64,000 nucleotides of DNA from Heliocidaris tuberculata (Eukaryota > Echinodermata > Echinoidea > Camarodonta > Echinometridae), in NCBI GenBank assembly GCA_025618425.1, contig CM046849.1, positions 33,344,336-33,408,335 on the forward strand, in the 5' to 3' direction. Within the stretch, counting starts at the first letter, position 1; the number at the start of each line of letters is the position of its first letter. Positions 48,873 to 61,199 of the stretch are shown piece after piece. The notes under the pieces are model-generated. The model saw only the letters and a program-made list of their open reading frames with translations, was not told the DNA's origin and searched no databases. The translations under genes and the position numbers were made by a program.

Positions 48873-50399
48873 TCAATATTAATCTACTACAACTTCTAAT
48901 TTACTACTACTACTGATGCTGGTGTATACTTCTACAACTACTATTACTTTTACTACTACTGTTACTTCTATTATCCAACAATATCGATATTCACAAAATG
49001 AAAGAAAACAAAACAACAACAAAACAAAATGATAAAGGTGGTGATGGTGGTAGTGAATTAAATAGAGCTTTCATCGTTTTTCAGTGATTTTACTATCCAA
49101 TACGCCAAAATTAATGTCCATGGGGGGGGGGGGGGGCAATATCCCAAACCATCCTAACTAATCATGCTAATGGTGACACGTGTTTTGGAGTTTTTTTTTA
49201 ATGAATTGATTTCAAAAACCCAAACAAAACAAACAAACAAATACGTTGACTATGGGTGATATTTAGACATTCAAGTATAGGAGAACGTGCTTCCTAATAA
49301 AAAAAAATAGAATTCGCAGACTCAACATGCTCAATGACGGTGTGCAGGAATACTAATATGATGTGTTTCATTTGGTTATGATCGAGTGAGTGTCCTTCGT
49401 CATTCATGATTTCATTCAATTCAATCATAATGATAATAAAAAAAGGGGAAAGGGACAGAGTATATTTTAATTAAACTTTGAGGCTGAAGGTATGTGATGA
49501 CTAATTAATAAGGTAACTGAGGGGACATACAAGCTATGTGCCCATTTTAAAGAAAATTTGTAAAATTGTGGAGCAAACAAAATGTAAAGAGGAATTACCG
49601 CACAGTTGGGGTATTTTTGTTCGATTATATTTCTCCAAAAAAATACCTCGGTCATATAAAAGACAATGTATCTTTTTGTACCATGTTTAATTTCGAATTT
49701 TAGGATTGTGTTCTCAAACATCTGACGATCTGTTCTTTATCCATCAGTAATGTTAAAGAGTTTTCTTTGAAATGCATTTAATGGTAGGACACATTTTTTT
49801 GTTGTTGGTAAAACTATGTTTTGTAGCATCACATTATCCCTTACATGTTAAAAGAGTTCTTTGTACTTGTGTTATAAAACTCATACACTATCATAGCACA
49901 ATACAGATTTTGAATGGAAACTTTTCTATTCGATTTCAAAAGAAGTGTCAATTGTAACGGAGTTTTGACATTTTCGAATTTTTTTTAAGAGCAGGGCTAA
50001 TATGTGATGCATTTCCTTCTTTTCTGCAAATATCTCACACTGACCTACGGTGTTCAGCCAATAATGCATCATGTTCTTACATAGAATATTGAAATTGACA
50101 TGTATTAATTTTAAACCAGAAATGACATGGATTAATCTTAAGAAAAGTAATCAGGGTGATTACAAATCCATTATTATTATGCAGTTCATTCAGTTATGTA
50201 GTCGGCTAACATGTAAGTCTTTTTTTCTCTCTTTCTTTCTTGTCATTATTTATGAGTAAATCACAGTTATTATGAATTTCCTTTTACTGCACATCCCTGT
50301 GTTTCACTAAACATTTTTTTAAAATACACATCAACTATCCAGCGTAATGCTATTAACAACAAAGCCCCATCTTAAGAGATGTTAAAAAGGTAAATGTAT
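48873..50399. other. 5' region of pburs; no recognised gene
   Basis: A G run near 49122-49136 and a degenerate TAC tail to about 48970. ORFs are short and motif-free. Confidence 0.4.
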
Positions 50400-50722
50400 C
50401 ATGTATGCATAGTGCTTAGAGCAGAGAATACATTTACTACGATTAATACAAATGTCTCTAAGCGCTCTACAATTAGCATTTATCTGGTCATAAGATTCGT
50501 TCACGCATATAATGTGTGCACCATCTCCACTCCTTGGTCACCAGTAGGGCATATGACAACATTCAAAAATTGCTTTTGACATCCTACCAGGTCAATTTCT
50601 CCTGAGTACAGAGAAACATATTTATGTCTTGTCAAAAGACGTTAGAGCCGTGTCGGGGCTCGAACCACAGACCTTCGCATCTCATTTCAAGTGTTTAAAT
50701 CACTCGGTCAAGAAACCCTCTG
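50400..50722 (-). mobile_element. tRNA-derived SINE, copy 3 (diverged)
   Basis: Same family as 7878 and 20262. On the minus strand the head has a weak A box (TGACCGAGTGATT) and a B box (GTGGTTCGAGCCCC). The body keeps 'gaaggtctgtgg', 'ggagatggtgcaca' and 'gagcgcttagagacattt'. The 'ggtaggatgtcaaaag' block is shortened. Confidence 0.65.
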
Positions 50723-50827
50723 ATTTCCTAGAAGTATACCTGCTGCACTCCAGAATAAAATATTTATAAATAGTTCATAAATGTGTGACCTATCAATTAA
50801 ACGACGAAATGATTACGTGGTACAAAC

Positions 50828-50945
50828 CTGGAGAGAAAACTTTGCGGTGATATCGGTCGATAAAACGTCTGTCGTTTACAACTTTGTCCGGATTCACGGC
50901 AACCAGGTTGTAGTTTGACAACCCAAGTCAGGTAGATGAAGATTC
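50828..50945 (-). other. Weak candidate 5' untranslated exon of pburs
   Basis: On the minus strand CTCCAG|GTTTGT ends this stretch at 50828/50827, the right kind of donor to reach the acceptor at 48613. Read in the pburs frame it meets a TAA about 16 codons upstream with no ATG in between. If used, translation would therefore have to start at the Met at 48577. The 5' limit is arbitrary. No transcript evidence. Confidence 0.15.
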
Positions 50946-51239
50946 GTAATAGATCTAGATGAGAAAGCGAATGTCAAACAAACCCAGAACACCGGAACTT
51001 GTTCAAACGGTAGATGTACTAGTCACATTGATAATGTTTCATGTTCTTGTTTTTACTCTTGCACGGAGGAAGATAAACCTGCTATAATTGACTCCTATTT
51101 GCTAGTCCTTGGATGGCATAGCCGGTCACTCGCGATTAGATAATTATTCACAAAGCACTCCCTTCGAAGTCATACCATCAACCAAGGTAAAGCGAATAAC
51201 TTGACGATTAAATGAAAAAGGTCTCAAAATGAGTTTGAC

Positions 51240-51850
51240 CGTGACGTCACGTGACCACTTAGACCGATGTAAGTTTCAAAGCACCCTTTACAATGAGCAA
51301 ACAGAGTGATGCGGAAAATAGGTGAAAATCATGTTAGGTCAGTCCGCTAATCGCAGTACATGAACTTAAATCTTAAGAAAGAGCTGATTTAAGAAACAAT
51401 CACCTGCCTCATCCTCGGGCCAATCGTTACACACCTTTCGATCCACCGCAAATCATTCACTATGACTGAGCCTTGAGTCTTAAATAGAAGCTTACAAAAT
51501 CAGATCAGTATATTTAGATACATCCTCCGTTCAACCGAAAGCAGGTAAGTAAACTGAAACAGCACCTTTTATAAAAAAACAAAACAAAAACAACTCAGAT
51601 CAGTTCAGATCGTTCAGTCACAAGAAGGTACAATTGAAACAGCACCTTCCTTAAAGATGAGAGACAATCTTTAGAAGTTTCCACCGACATCCATTCGGCA
51701 GCGAATTTCTGAATCACGATTAGTCAGTTAAGTCTCACCAATAGACGATGATCAATGAAGACAAAGCAATCATTTTCCTCTCTAATTTCTTTTTTTTTTC
51801 TTCGCAGACACGGCATGATAAAATAAATCTATTTGCAACCATTCTCGTGC
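51240..51850 (+). other. Possible spliced plus-strand transcript start
   Basis: A consensus donor AAAGCAG|GTAAGT (exon end 51543) is followed 250 bp on by a consensus acceptor, T-rich tract then TTCGCAG|ACACGG (exon start 51795). Upstream, 'cttaaatag' near 51480 is a weak TATA-like box, and TGACGTCA overlapping CACGTG at 51242-51253 is a CRE and E-box pair. No protein can be read from the second exon, so this may be a noncoding RNA or a 5' UTR, divergent from pburs. Inference only. Confidence 0.25.
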
Positions 51851-54800
51851 GATGTTTTCATATCGGTTGTCATTGTATGAAATAAAAGCGGGTTCATATT
51901 TTCTGCATGAATGCATTCGAAAAGATCCGACTGTCTCGGACCCTAGCCACAAATCTTTTATAAGTTTTCGTGGAAGAGATTCTCAATCAATGAATTGTTG
52001 GACGATATTTACGTCCACCCCTTGTCACCTATTGACGTAAAGACTTAGATAACAACCTTCAATAGAGTGTCGCCGTTTCTTCCGTGAAAACATTTACCGA
52101 AAAATATTGTTTTCTTTGAAAAGCATGGATCTTTATAAAGTTAACTTTACTTCGCAATCAATGAAATTTTTCACTTATTCATGATTCTTAATTATCTCCA
52201 TGTTTCAAAATAAGAAACATGTTTGCCTCCCGTTCTGTGTATCATTTTGGTATCGCTAATGGGTTGTAGTATTTGGCCAGCTGCCAGATAGCACTGTATC
52301 TTGTAAAACACTTGACATGCTTGCAACGAACTTTATCAAGGTCGGCCAGAGGTCATACGATCCTGACATTACAAGTCTAAGAAATCGAAAGATGAACTTA
52401 AAGAAAGACGAAGGGAAAAGGTACGAAAAAAGAGAAAACAAACACAAATAAAAAACTATATCTAAATACGAAAAAACTGTAATATAAATTACGCAGGCCA
52501 ATTCAGCAAATAGTAAGTGGTAGAAAATCTTATTTGATCTTTTTGATAAAATGGACGAATAAAATTACTAACAAAGTTCCTAAGAGGATATCACATATGT
52601 CACGAAACAATTACAAATAACAATGGAAACGGATCTACAGAGGTTGAATAAATAAGCAATATTTTCTTGCAGGCAGAGCAACGAAAATGTAGTAATCCTA
52701 AAGAATATAATATAATTTTCATAATTATGGATAAGCTCATAAGAACGTAGAGTAGTTATGTTATACAATAGTCGCATTTCTCCATACAGACGTTCCTGAA
52801 ACGCGCTACATCAAGAGCATTAATAACGAACAAATGATTTCATAATGTAGCTAAACTTTTAAAAAGCATGTTGATTTAGAAATAACTTTGAGTAAACAAT
52901 GTCTTATCTTTTAGAGTTCGAAACTGAGAAATGTCTTTCGGATGGTGACGTTAAAGGTCGTTCCCCAGACGTAAACAATCATATCTAATTAATAAAGCAC
53001 ACACATTACACGTTTCATTAGAAGAATGACGACCATTATGATATAATCAAAACTGTAGGGCGCGTGATGAGTTAACATAATAGGATGAGCGGTATACCTG
53101 AAAATCATGTCACGGAAATTGAGGATATATAGTTTGCTGCCAAATGATCTCTTAATCACACCGACCAGCATTTTGCATCTTTAAAGAGAAGGTGGAGTTC
53201 TGGGAAAGGTGAAAAATAATTTGTGAGCGTTCTCATTTCTTTTATGTCAATCTGGAAGAACATTTTAATGCAAATGTCCCGAGAAAAGGATTGCTCTTCA
53301 AATGCCCTCATATTCGAAATATGACAAGATATAGCTGAAGTGTTAGGATCAAACATTCATGCTTCATGTTTGTGCAGTCCCATATACCTATTTCTCTGTG
53401 AAGTGCATTTCCCAATTGCTTTGAGACAGTTTTTTTCACAATGTAATCAAAATGACCACAGCTCAACTTTTTTTTTCTAGCTGATTTTAAAGAAAATACC
53501 TCTAATGAATCCCAGAAGCCAGATGAAATAAAATAGACTTAATCTGACCAATTGCATAAACGTGATTTTCAAGGATTTGGTTCAACTTTTTAATGAACTT
53601 TTCATTGTTAGTAATCAACCAGCATCCTTTTTCTTTCTTCCTCTCCCCTGCCCTCCTCTCTCTCATAAACTCATTCCTCATCAATCTGATCGCACACGAA
53701 TTCATCCTCCCCTCGACTAGTGGGCAAAACACAAGCAGTAAACACTCATGGAGCAGTTTGGAGCATATTTCTCTTGGTTTCAAGCCCGTGATGAAGGAAA
53801 ATCTAATTGGTTCTTTCATTGATCGTGAATATAATCAAATTAAATGTTTACAGTTCAATGGCGTAGCTGGGCGTCGGCGAATAGATGATATACTGCGCTT
53901 TCATTGCATATATATCCTTGTGTTAAAGGTACTTTTCAAAATGAATGTGCTACAACCTAACATTTATAGTTCAAAGATAAATTTGACTTTCTGGATATTC
54001 GACAATAATTTTAAAGAAATAATTGAGAATGACAGATTATGTAGTACATGGGGAAAAAAAGTTTCAAAAACATCGAATAGGAAAAGAAATGGAATAAATC
54101 TCGCTGAAAAAAAAAAATAATAACAGTGAACATCACACCACAAAGAACTGGGTTTGTGGGACCACACACATATGTGTTTGGTCCAAAATTTAAAGCTATT
54201 TCTCATCGTATTTCAAATATCTTATCGTAAAAGGGCAGTCCTTTTCACAACTGTTTCAGGGGACTTTTGTACTTTTATTCTCTTCTCGTTGAGATACAGA
54301 GAAGTGGAAATTTCACAATACTAGGGAGAATCTGTACAGAGGTCTCTATTATATTCAAATCTTTCTATCTCTATCTCTAATTATAGCAACAACAATAAAA
54401 ACAATGATGTGATATAATCAAATCAATATTGCGAGGAGAAAGGCAGGGAGAGAAAACGAATCATTAATTTTGAGGAGAGACGACTTTGATTCAAGAGAAG
54501 AACATGTGGTAATAGAGAACGAGAGCATGATACTGTTTCAAATGATTTCTTACATTTTAGAGGTTAATTTGATTACTATTTTTTTCGATTACTCTTCTAG
54601 AAAACATGTTTTTCACTGGCCTAATTGCATACACTGCTAATGAATTATTTGCACCCGTCCGAGCTATACCTAAAATTAGGAAACTAGAAGCTATTATCAA
54701 TTTCACACACGTTTTCAGGTTTTCAGGGCCCTCGGGAAGAGCATTATTAGTACTTATGAGTCTACCCAGAGTTGAGAAGACTTTATTATCATTATTATCA

Positions 54801-54998
54801 GTATTATCATTATCATTATCATTAGTAGTATAGGTATAAGAAGTATCATTATCAGCATCATCATATTTGCTATTATAGTTTTGAATTATTATTGTTATTA
54901 TTATTTTCATTGTACTTATTATAAATATTATATTTATTAGTATCATTAACTTTTATGATTTATTATCATAAAAAAATATACATATATATATATATATA
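51851..54998. other. No recognised gene
   Basis: The longest open frame (53593-54120, 175 codons, plus) has no family motif and an opposing open frame. The right part (54780-54995) is ATT-rich with an (AT)n run near 54979-54999. Confidence 0.45.
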
Positions 54999-55431
54999 TG
55001 ATTTCGGCGACACCATATTCAACTGACCGACAGATTGACAAATCTTAAACCTTATTAATTAATTCCTTTGTCGGGGGCAGTTGAGTTTTGAACGGCGGAG
55101 ACATTTTTTTAACCTTTGCAAAAATTCAAAAAGGGAGGACAGCTCTGGGGAACTTTGATTTAAGCTACGCAACCACTATTCTCTCATTTTCATTTCTCAC
55201 AATTATAATTATTTCCACGAGCGTTGCCGAATCTGTTGTATATGTTATTTCCTTACAATTGTTTATAATGATTATTAGTCTAATGTATACATGTATCTCA
55301 AAGCATTCGCTTGGATCCAGCTGAGGCATGCGGCTTGCCTTTGTTCAAAACTCACCTGCCCCCGACAAAGGAATTAATTAATAAGGTTGAAGATTTGTCA
55401 ATCTGTCGGTCAATTGGTGTCGCCGAAATCA
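54999..55431. repeat. Inverted repeat pair around a tRNA-flank copy
   Basis: Arms 54999-55093 and 55343-55431 are reverse complements with few differences and one 6-bp gap. Their outer ends are TGATTTCGGCGACACCA and its complement, their inner ends GTTTTGAAC and GTTCAAAAC. The 250 bp between them start with the last 9 bases of the tRNA-like gene found at 55439, plus its downstream flank. This looks like a terminal-inverted-repeat element that captured, or inserted beside, that flank. Confidence 0.75.
55094..55256 (+). repeat. Direct copy of the tRNA 3' flank, left member
   Basis: Begins 'ggcggagacattttttt' and is nearly identical over 160 bp to 55505-55672, ending in both at 'gttatttccttacaa'. 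It lacks the tRNA body apart from its final bases. Confidence 0.85.
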
Positions 55432-55438
55432 CTGGCCC

Positions 55439-55514
55439 GTCTCCGTGGTCTAGTGGTTAAGGCATTGGCGTTCTATTAAAGCCAACGACCCGGGTTCGAT
55501 TCCCGGCGGAGACA
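55439..55514 (+). tRNA. tRNA-like gene, Arg(UCU)-like, anticodon loop enlarged; probable pseudogene or SINE head
   Basis: The acceptor GTCTCCG pairs with CGGAGAC. The D arm has an intact A box (TGGTCTAGTGGTTAAGG). The T arm CCGGG-TTCGATT-CCCGG is perfect and forms the B box. The anticodon stem TTGGC pairs with GCCAA, but the loop GTTCTATTAAA has 11 nt, not 7. If four nt (for example TTAA) are set aside after the A at position 37, the site of canonical tRNA introns, the loop gives anticodon TCT. T6 follows the discriminator as a Pol III terminator. A 4-nt intron would be too short to expect normal splicing, so a pseudogene or the head of a SINE is more likely than a working tRNA. Confidence 0.6.
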
Positions 55515-55665
55515 TTTTTTCAACCTTTGCAAAAATTCGAAAAGGGAGGACAGCTCTGGGGAACTTTGATTTAAGCTACGCAACCATTATTCTCTCATTT
55601 TCATTTCTCACAATTATAATTATTTCCACGAGAGTAGCCGAAGCTGTTGTATATGTTATTTCCTT

Positions 55666-55672
<7 letters not shown>
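55505..55672 (+). repeat. tRNA 3' flank, right member of direct repeat
   Basis: Follows the tRNA-like gene without a break and ends at a (TA)n run. Together tRNA head, about 160-bp body and simple tail have the plan of a SINE. The left copy at 55094 would then be a 5'-truncated copy. Confidence 0.75.

Positions 55673-55735
<63 letters not shown>
55673..55735. repeat. (TA)n microsatellite
   Basis: Uninterrupted TA dinucleotides directly after the tRNA-flank repeat. Confidence 0.95.
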
Positions 55736-55738
<3 letters not shown>

Positions 55739-57419
55739 TATATATACATGTATAATAATCTTGTATCCCATGGATAAAAAAGATTAATGAGTTGCCCCCA
55801 CAATTCTGAAGATGTCTCGACGCCCCTGAATGTTACACAAGGTTCCAGACAGACAGATTAAGATGTAACATAGAAACAGCCCAAGCGTTCACAGGTCTTG
55901 AATTCCTTACGTGTGTAAAAACATCTGGTAAAGTCTTCAGCGCGCCAATTGCGTCAATGAAAGGTGAAAGGTCAAGGTATCGTCTGCTGAAATGAGAACA
56001 GTTTTACTACAATGTTTTGGTTCACATGTCTGGTTTACTATTATCACAGCTTGATAGTAAAAGGAACCAAGTTCATTTATGACCAAAATTGATGTTTTGA
56101 AGCAACAAACGCGTTCTCCCGTCTGAGTACCATGTATTTCAGTCAAATCGTCTTTTTGTCGAGATTGTAGTAGAAAATCACAAAACTATGCAAACATGTT
56201 TCTTGTAATATAATTATAGGTCTCAAGCTATACCTCTGGCACAATTGCCCAATTAGAAAATGGCAAAGAATAAAGTAAATAAATGATAATAATCAATCTC
56301 AACAATTATTGCTCAGCGTGAATTTAGCACCTTTTTGAATCAAACTCTTCAGGCCATGACGCCGGCTATACATGACTCAATTTTCACGGAGATCGACTTG
56401 CAGGGTGATGGTTTTCCAAGATGTCTTTACTATTAGCACGCACATTGACAATGAATGAAGAAACCATGATTATGTTATATTTGAATGATTTATAGGAACC
56501 CTGTTTCTTAACTTCAACATTTACAAAGTAAACATTGTTTTTCTACAAGTTTACCTATGCTTTAAACGAAATGCCAAGTGTCAGTGACCAAGGTGACACT
56601 CGGGGGAAAAAAAAAACACAAAACAACGATGTCCTTGATTTCAATATTTTTGATATACTATGACAGTGAGCACATCCCATAACGCATGCGATTTTTTGGC
56701 TTGCACCAACATGGATGTTTTTGGCCCGCACCTAAAATCGTTTAACATCTCATTGAGACAGCGAGTACACGGTATGTCGTCTGACGATCGTCTGGCGTAC
56801 GGACAGAACGACGACCATTATATCATCCAGACGTTGGATCGCACGTATTCCCCGTGGTGGGTGGTATAGTCTTGGCTTGCACTCTCGGATTAACTTCAGT
56901 CAAATATCTGGGTCAATGATAAAACAAGGGATGATGGCCAATCAACTGAGTGGCATTTCGGGACTTTTCCCTCACGTGATTGTGAGTGTATTAGACCAAG
57001 GACCTAACATAATTCATAAGCAACAGTGTGGCCTTATCTAACGGTTGTTATATGACAAATGCACATAGACACTACGTTATACTTAATTAGTATAACAAAT
57101 GTTTCGGATTTTTCATTTCAACAAGGAGTTAACAAAGGACTGGAAAGAATTAAAAAACAAACAACTTTTATCTGGTTTTACGATGGAAAACATGGAAAAG
57201 GTATCTTGCTGACATAGTATTAGGTCCATCATTCAATTTATTTTAAGTTCAAGTTCTTTCTGGGAATGCCACAAGTTATGGCCATTATTAGAAGAAACAT
57301 CACATTTGATGGCATTAACTTGTGACGACTGCCTCGCAAAAGACATTACGACAATTTATTGGGTTCATGCCAGGTACGACAGACAGTCCGTCTTTATATA
57401 GTACTTATATACCTAGGTG
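55736..57419. other. No recognised gene
   Basis: A frame at 56660-56869 lies in a more CpG-rich patch ('cgtctgacgatcgtctggcg') but has no family motif. The rest is AT-rich. Confidence 0.4.
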
Positions 57420-57680
57420 CATATTTTCGCGGAAACTTTTTACGTTTGTTCAAAGCCTGGCTCACACAAGGAGTCATTTGCTGACGGTAGGGTCGTATCA
57501 GTGACTTGAATGGACTTTTGCGCGTGATGTTAAAAAAAGTGATTGCAAAATGAACAGTGCATACAATACTTCTATTACCTGACGTATGGGTGAATTAGCT
57601 TCACAGGCTCGAGTGGCACAGGTAATGACGTAATCGAAATGACGCATCGTGTGAGCCGGCTTTACACACAAGCTTTCATG
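57420..57680. repeat. CpG-rich 'gacgcc' repeat copy
   Basis: 'ggctcacacaaggagtcatt' at about 57460 and 'aaatgacgcatcgtgtgagc' at about 57637 form inverted ends. The middle holds 'ttgcaaaatgaacagtgca' and 'acaggtaatgacgtaatcg', shared with the 58375 and 61200 copies. Confidence 0.65.
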
Positions 57681-57699
57681 TTCATTGCACAGGCGCAGG

Positions 57700-58374
57700 G
57701 GCGTCGCTAGAACATTTTGAAGGGGGGGGGGGGGAGGAGCTGCAGCTATTTGCACCCGCCTCATGCGCGCATACATACCCGAATGGCCCATCTAAAAATG
57801 TCTTAGGAGATTATTATTATTTTTTATATATATATATACGAAGGATGTAGGGTAACATTTTGTGATATACTATTTGCAAGCGAGCAAAGATACGGTAGAA
57901 ATATTTGATACTCTTATATTCCTATCAATAATTCGGATGATGTATTATGTATCCATATATTGCATGAAACAAGAACTGAACAACCGATTTTTTTTCTTTA
58001 CTAGACATTTTGGTGGCCCGAATGAAATCGGGTTTTTTTTTCTTTTCCGTTATTGTTTTTCTAATTCTTTCTTCACCATATTGTATCTTTATCATTATCA
58101 TAATTATTCCTCTTCCGCATGAGTGAATTCCCTTTTATTATAGGCGTACAGGTACATTTTCTCGAAGGGGGCGGACGTCTTTTTCCCGAATAATATTATT
58201 AACTTTCCAGTGTTTGGCCAGTTTTCCTTCTTTTTCCTTCCTTTTTCTTTCTGATTTTATTTTCCTTTCCTTTCCCTTTTCTTTCTTTTCCCCTTTCTAT
58301 CTTCTCCATTCTCTTCTCTCCTTTGGTCCCTCCAACTTTCTCCTTCTTTATTTTGCCTGCAGAGGAGGCGCTTT
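57700..58374. other. Repeat scrap and pyrimidine-rich sequence
   Basis: 'gcaggggcgtcgctagaaca' and a G tract near 57721-57733 belong to the G/C-tract repeat type. From about 58220 to 58355 the plus strand is almost purely pyrimidine (CTTTTCC-rich). No gene. Confidence 0.45.
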
Positions 58375-59395
58375 TGCCAACCGCTGCACGGGCGTCATTT
58401 GGTGAAGTGTAAAGCCCGAGGCGTTCTTTCACTAGCGTCGATCAAGACAAAGTTGTTCAATAGAATTCATGCCACAGTGAGCAGTGAACAGTGGAGAGAC
58501 GTCCGCTTACGTTATGCAAGTACTCATATACTCGTTCGTCTGTGTGCATTGTTGCGTCGGTCCTCTGCCGACGTAAAGAATTTTGAACAAATCCAATTTT
58601 TTTTTTTTTTTCGTGATCGACGCTGGTGAAAAAAACCAACGTCTCGTGCGAGCCAGGCATAAGACTGAATCAGCTACTGGCGCAGTCCTTAATGCGTTAT
58701 GTAAAGCCCGGTTTATAGGAGGCGTCAGTGACTTATACGGACTTTCACGCGTCATGTGAGAGTGATATCGTTTATAAAGAGAATGCAAAACGAAAAGCCC
58801 AAACAACCCATTTAATAACTGGCGTATAGCTTACACAGGCTGGATTAGCGCAGGTAATACGCAAACGAAATGACGCCTTGTGTCCAATTGGTATTACAGA
58901 AAGAGAGTGCAGAATTCACAGTCCAAACATCGCTTTGAATTACTGGCTCATAAATAAAGCCTGCCTGACACGATGCGTCAGTTCGACTGCGTCATTACTT
59001 GCGCTAAGCCAGTCTGTGAAGATAATGAACCCATACTACAGTTATCAAAAGTTTTGTCTGCACTGTTCACTTTTTTTCGACTAGATCACTCTTTCATGAC
59101 GCGAAACAGACCGTGCCAGTCACTGACGCCGTCCTAACGTCAGCAAAATGACGCTGGTGACGCTTACTGTCTTCATAGGCAGGACTGAGCCCTTCACACA
59201 TGAGGCATCACTTCGATTGCGTTAATATCTACGCTAATCAAGCCTATGGAGCAATTAGTGCTGACGCAACACAGTGATTGCACTGTTCATTTTGCATTTA
59301 CTTTTTGTACGTTATCATGCGCACATGGAGTTCAAAAGGCTGCGCTAGTATCTCACGCATTTCTACATCAGACAAAATGACGCCTTGTGTGCACT
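58375..59395. repeat. CpG-rich 'gacgcc' repeat cluster, at least three units
   Basis: Successive units carry 'aggcgtcagtgacttatacg' (58722), 'gaaatgacgccttgtgtcc' (58868), 'ccagtcactgacgccgtcc' (59115) and 'aaatgacgccttgtgtgca' (59375), with 'aaacgaaaagcccaaacaac'-type interiors in alternating orientation. The short ORFs here are repeat-derived. Confidence 0.6.
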
Positions 59396-59526
59396 GGGGA
59401 TCAATCATTAATTTTAGAACGACGGACAGTGGACTCCGCTAAGTAACAATGAATCACATTCTCTTCTACAAATACTATATTGCTTTGCCGATCCTTGATT
59501 TTGTTCTCTTTCTCTCTCTCCCTCTA

Positions 59527-59560
<34 letters not shown>

Positions 59561-60548
59561 CCTCTTTCAGAAAGATGCAACGCCGTTTACTTATTCACCA
59601 GAAAGTTTCACCTTCCCCTCCTTTTCGTACATCCCACCTTTAAACATATTTTACCACCTGAATACGCGTGTTCGTAAGGTGTAGGGGATTTTCCATTGGG
59701 TGGCAGAATCAACGACCTGTACGTAGCTAATCACCATTTACTTCCGGAATGATGGTAGTTGCACCTGTCTGTTGGCATTCTATTGATTCAGAGTTTGTCA
59801 ACTAATGTCTACGGAAGGATTGTTTGTTTGTTTGTTACTTTTTGATAAAATTCATTTTAAATTTTCGTCAACTAATGAAAGTTTGAAATAACTATCTTTT
59901 GTCATTCGATCATTATGGATTACGAAGTTCTTTTTGTATTACTTAATATTCATGAATTAAAAGGCACAATTTTGATTTGAAGAATGTCGATACTTGTACT
60001 CGGTGAGATGATTCACTCTCCTAAATTTGTGTCAATATCACTTATTCTAATTGTATAGAGACAAACTGTTCGATGCCTATTTCTACACTAAATCACTGTC
60101 ATATTGTAACACATCCCCTCTCTCCTCCCAATCTCTGTAGATGGAATTACTAGTATACGGGATGATTAATGGCAGATACCTCCAAGTATTCCACACACAC
60201 GCTTCAAACGCCATTGCAAATATCAACAGGGACATTCACCACGCAGTTTCATTGATTTGAAAGGGGCGATTATTGGAACTTAAAATGAGGCCTTCACCTT
60301 ACCGGAACATTCCTACTCTTAATAATAATGGGTTGTGTGCATGGTAGGGATGCACAGCATTGGCATACTGAACATATCAATAGAACTGTTGTTTTGATCC
60401 AATCATGTTAATCATGTGAACTGCTTGCAAGTCTGTCTGATTCTAAACTTAAAGTAATGTCAAGAATTTTGTTTCCTGTCATGTAGAAATGCAGAAATAC
60501 GATTATTGCCATAGACAAAGTTTATTCGACATATTGATGAATTGGGAG
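59396..60548. other. No recognised gene
   Basis: Contains a CT-rich run at 59505-59572 and (TTTG)n near 59820-59836. Nothing coding. Confidence 0.45.
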
Positions 60549-60860
60549 TAGTAGCCGAGTGGTTAAACGATACTTTGATTGTAAACATTGTGGGCTCTGT
60601 TTGTGTGCTCTATTTTTCATGAAGATAATAATATTTTATATCCAATGGTTCTGAAAAGAAAATTGGAATGAAATTTAATGAATATGTTCAATATAGTTCC
60701 ACTTGTGTCAAAAGTTACATGTGAAAGATATTTTAATTGTGATGAGGACGTAAACTCAAGCTCTGCCCATGATGACCCCTTTTTCTATGTATGATTTTAT
60801 GTGACCATACATGTTGAAAGATTGTAAATATATGATGATGTATATTGAAACGAATGAACA
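60549..60860 (+). mobile_element. Decayed tRNA-derived SINE, plus strand
   Basis: 'AGTAGCCGAGTGGTTAAACG' is a good tRNA A box with D-arm spacing. The B box is decayed ('gtgggctctgtttgt'). 'aatattttatatccaatggt' follows, and the body is unlike the 7878 family. The right boundary is uncertain; 'catcaaatcaaatcaatcag' at about 60860 may be the tail. Confidence 0.4.
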
Positions 60861-61199
60861 TCAAATCAAATCAATCAGAATCTATTGTTCACCCATAATT
60901 TCAGATGATCATTTCCCCTTCGGTGTTTTGACTCTCCATGTAATTTCCTAATTTAAAGGCGTGAACCAAGAAGAGTTTTAAAAATGATTAATCTATTGAG
61001 AAAAGAACACAATCAATCTAGTACAGGAGCGGTCTCTGAAGTGAAATGCAAACACCAGACAGTGTATATGTGGCAACTTTAAAAGAAAAGTGCAACTTTC
61101 GTTAGGTATCTTTGAATCAATAATTCTCTTATTCTTGCTGTAAGTTGTGAAGAGATGGTGATACCCCAAGATGGTGAACCAACCCAGCAATCAACCCAC

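Noticed and set aside
53593..54120. 175-codon plus-strand frame
   Set aside because: No domain, signal peptide or splice context. Its AT-rich codons (Asn, Lys, Ile) match background composition, and an opposing frame is also open.
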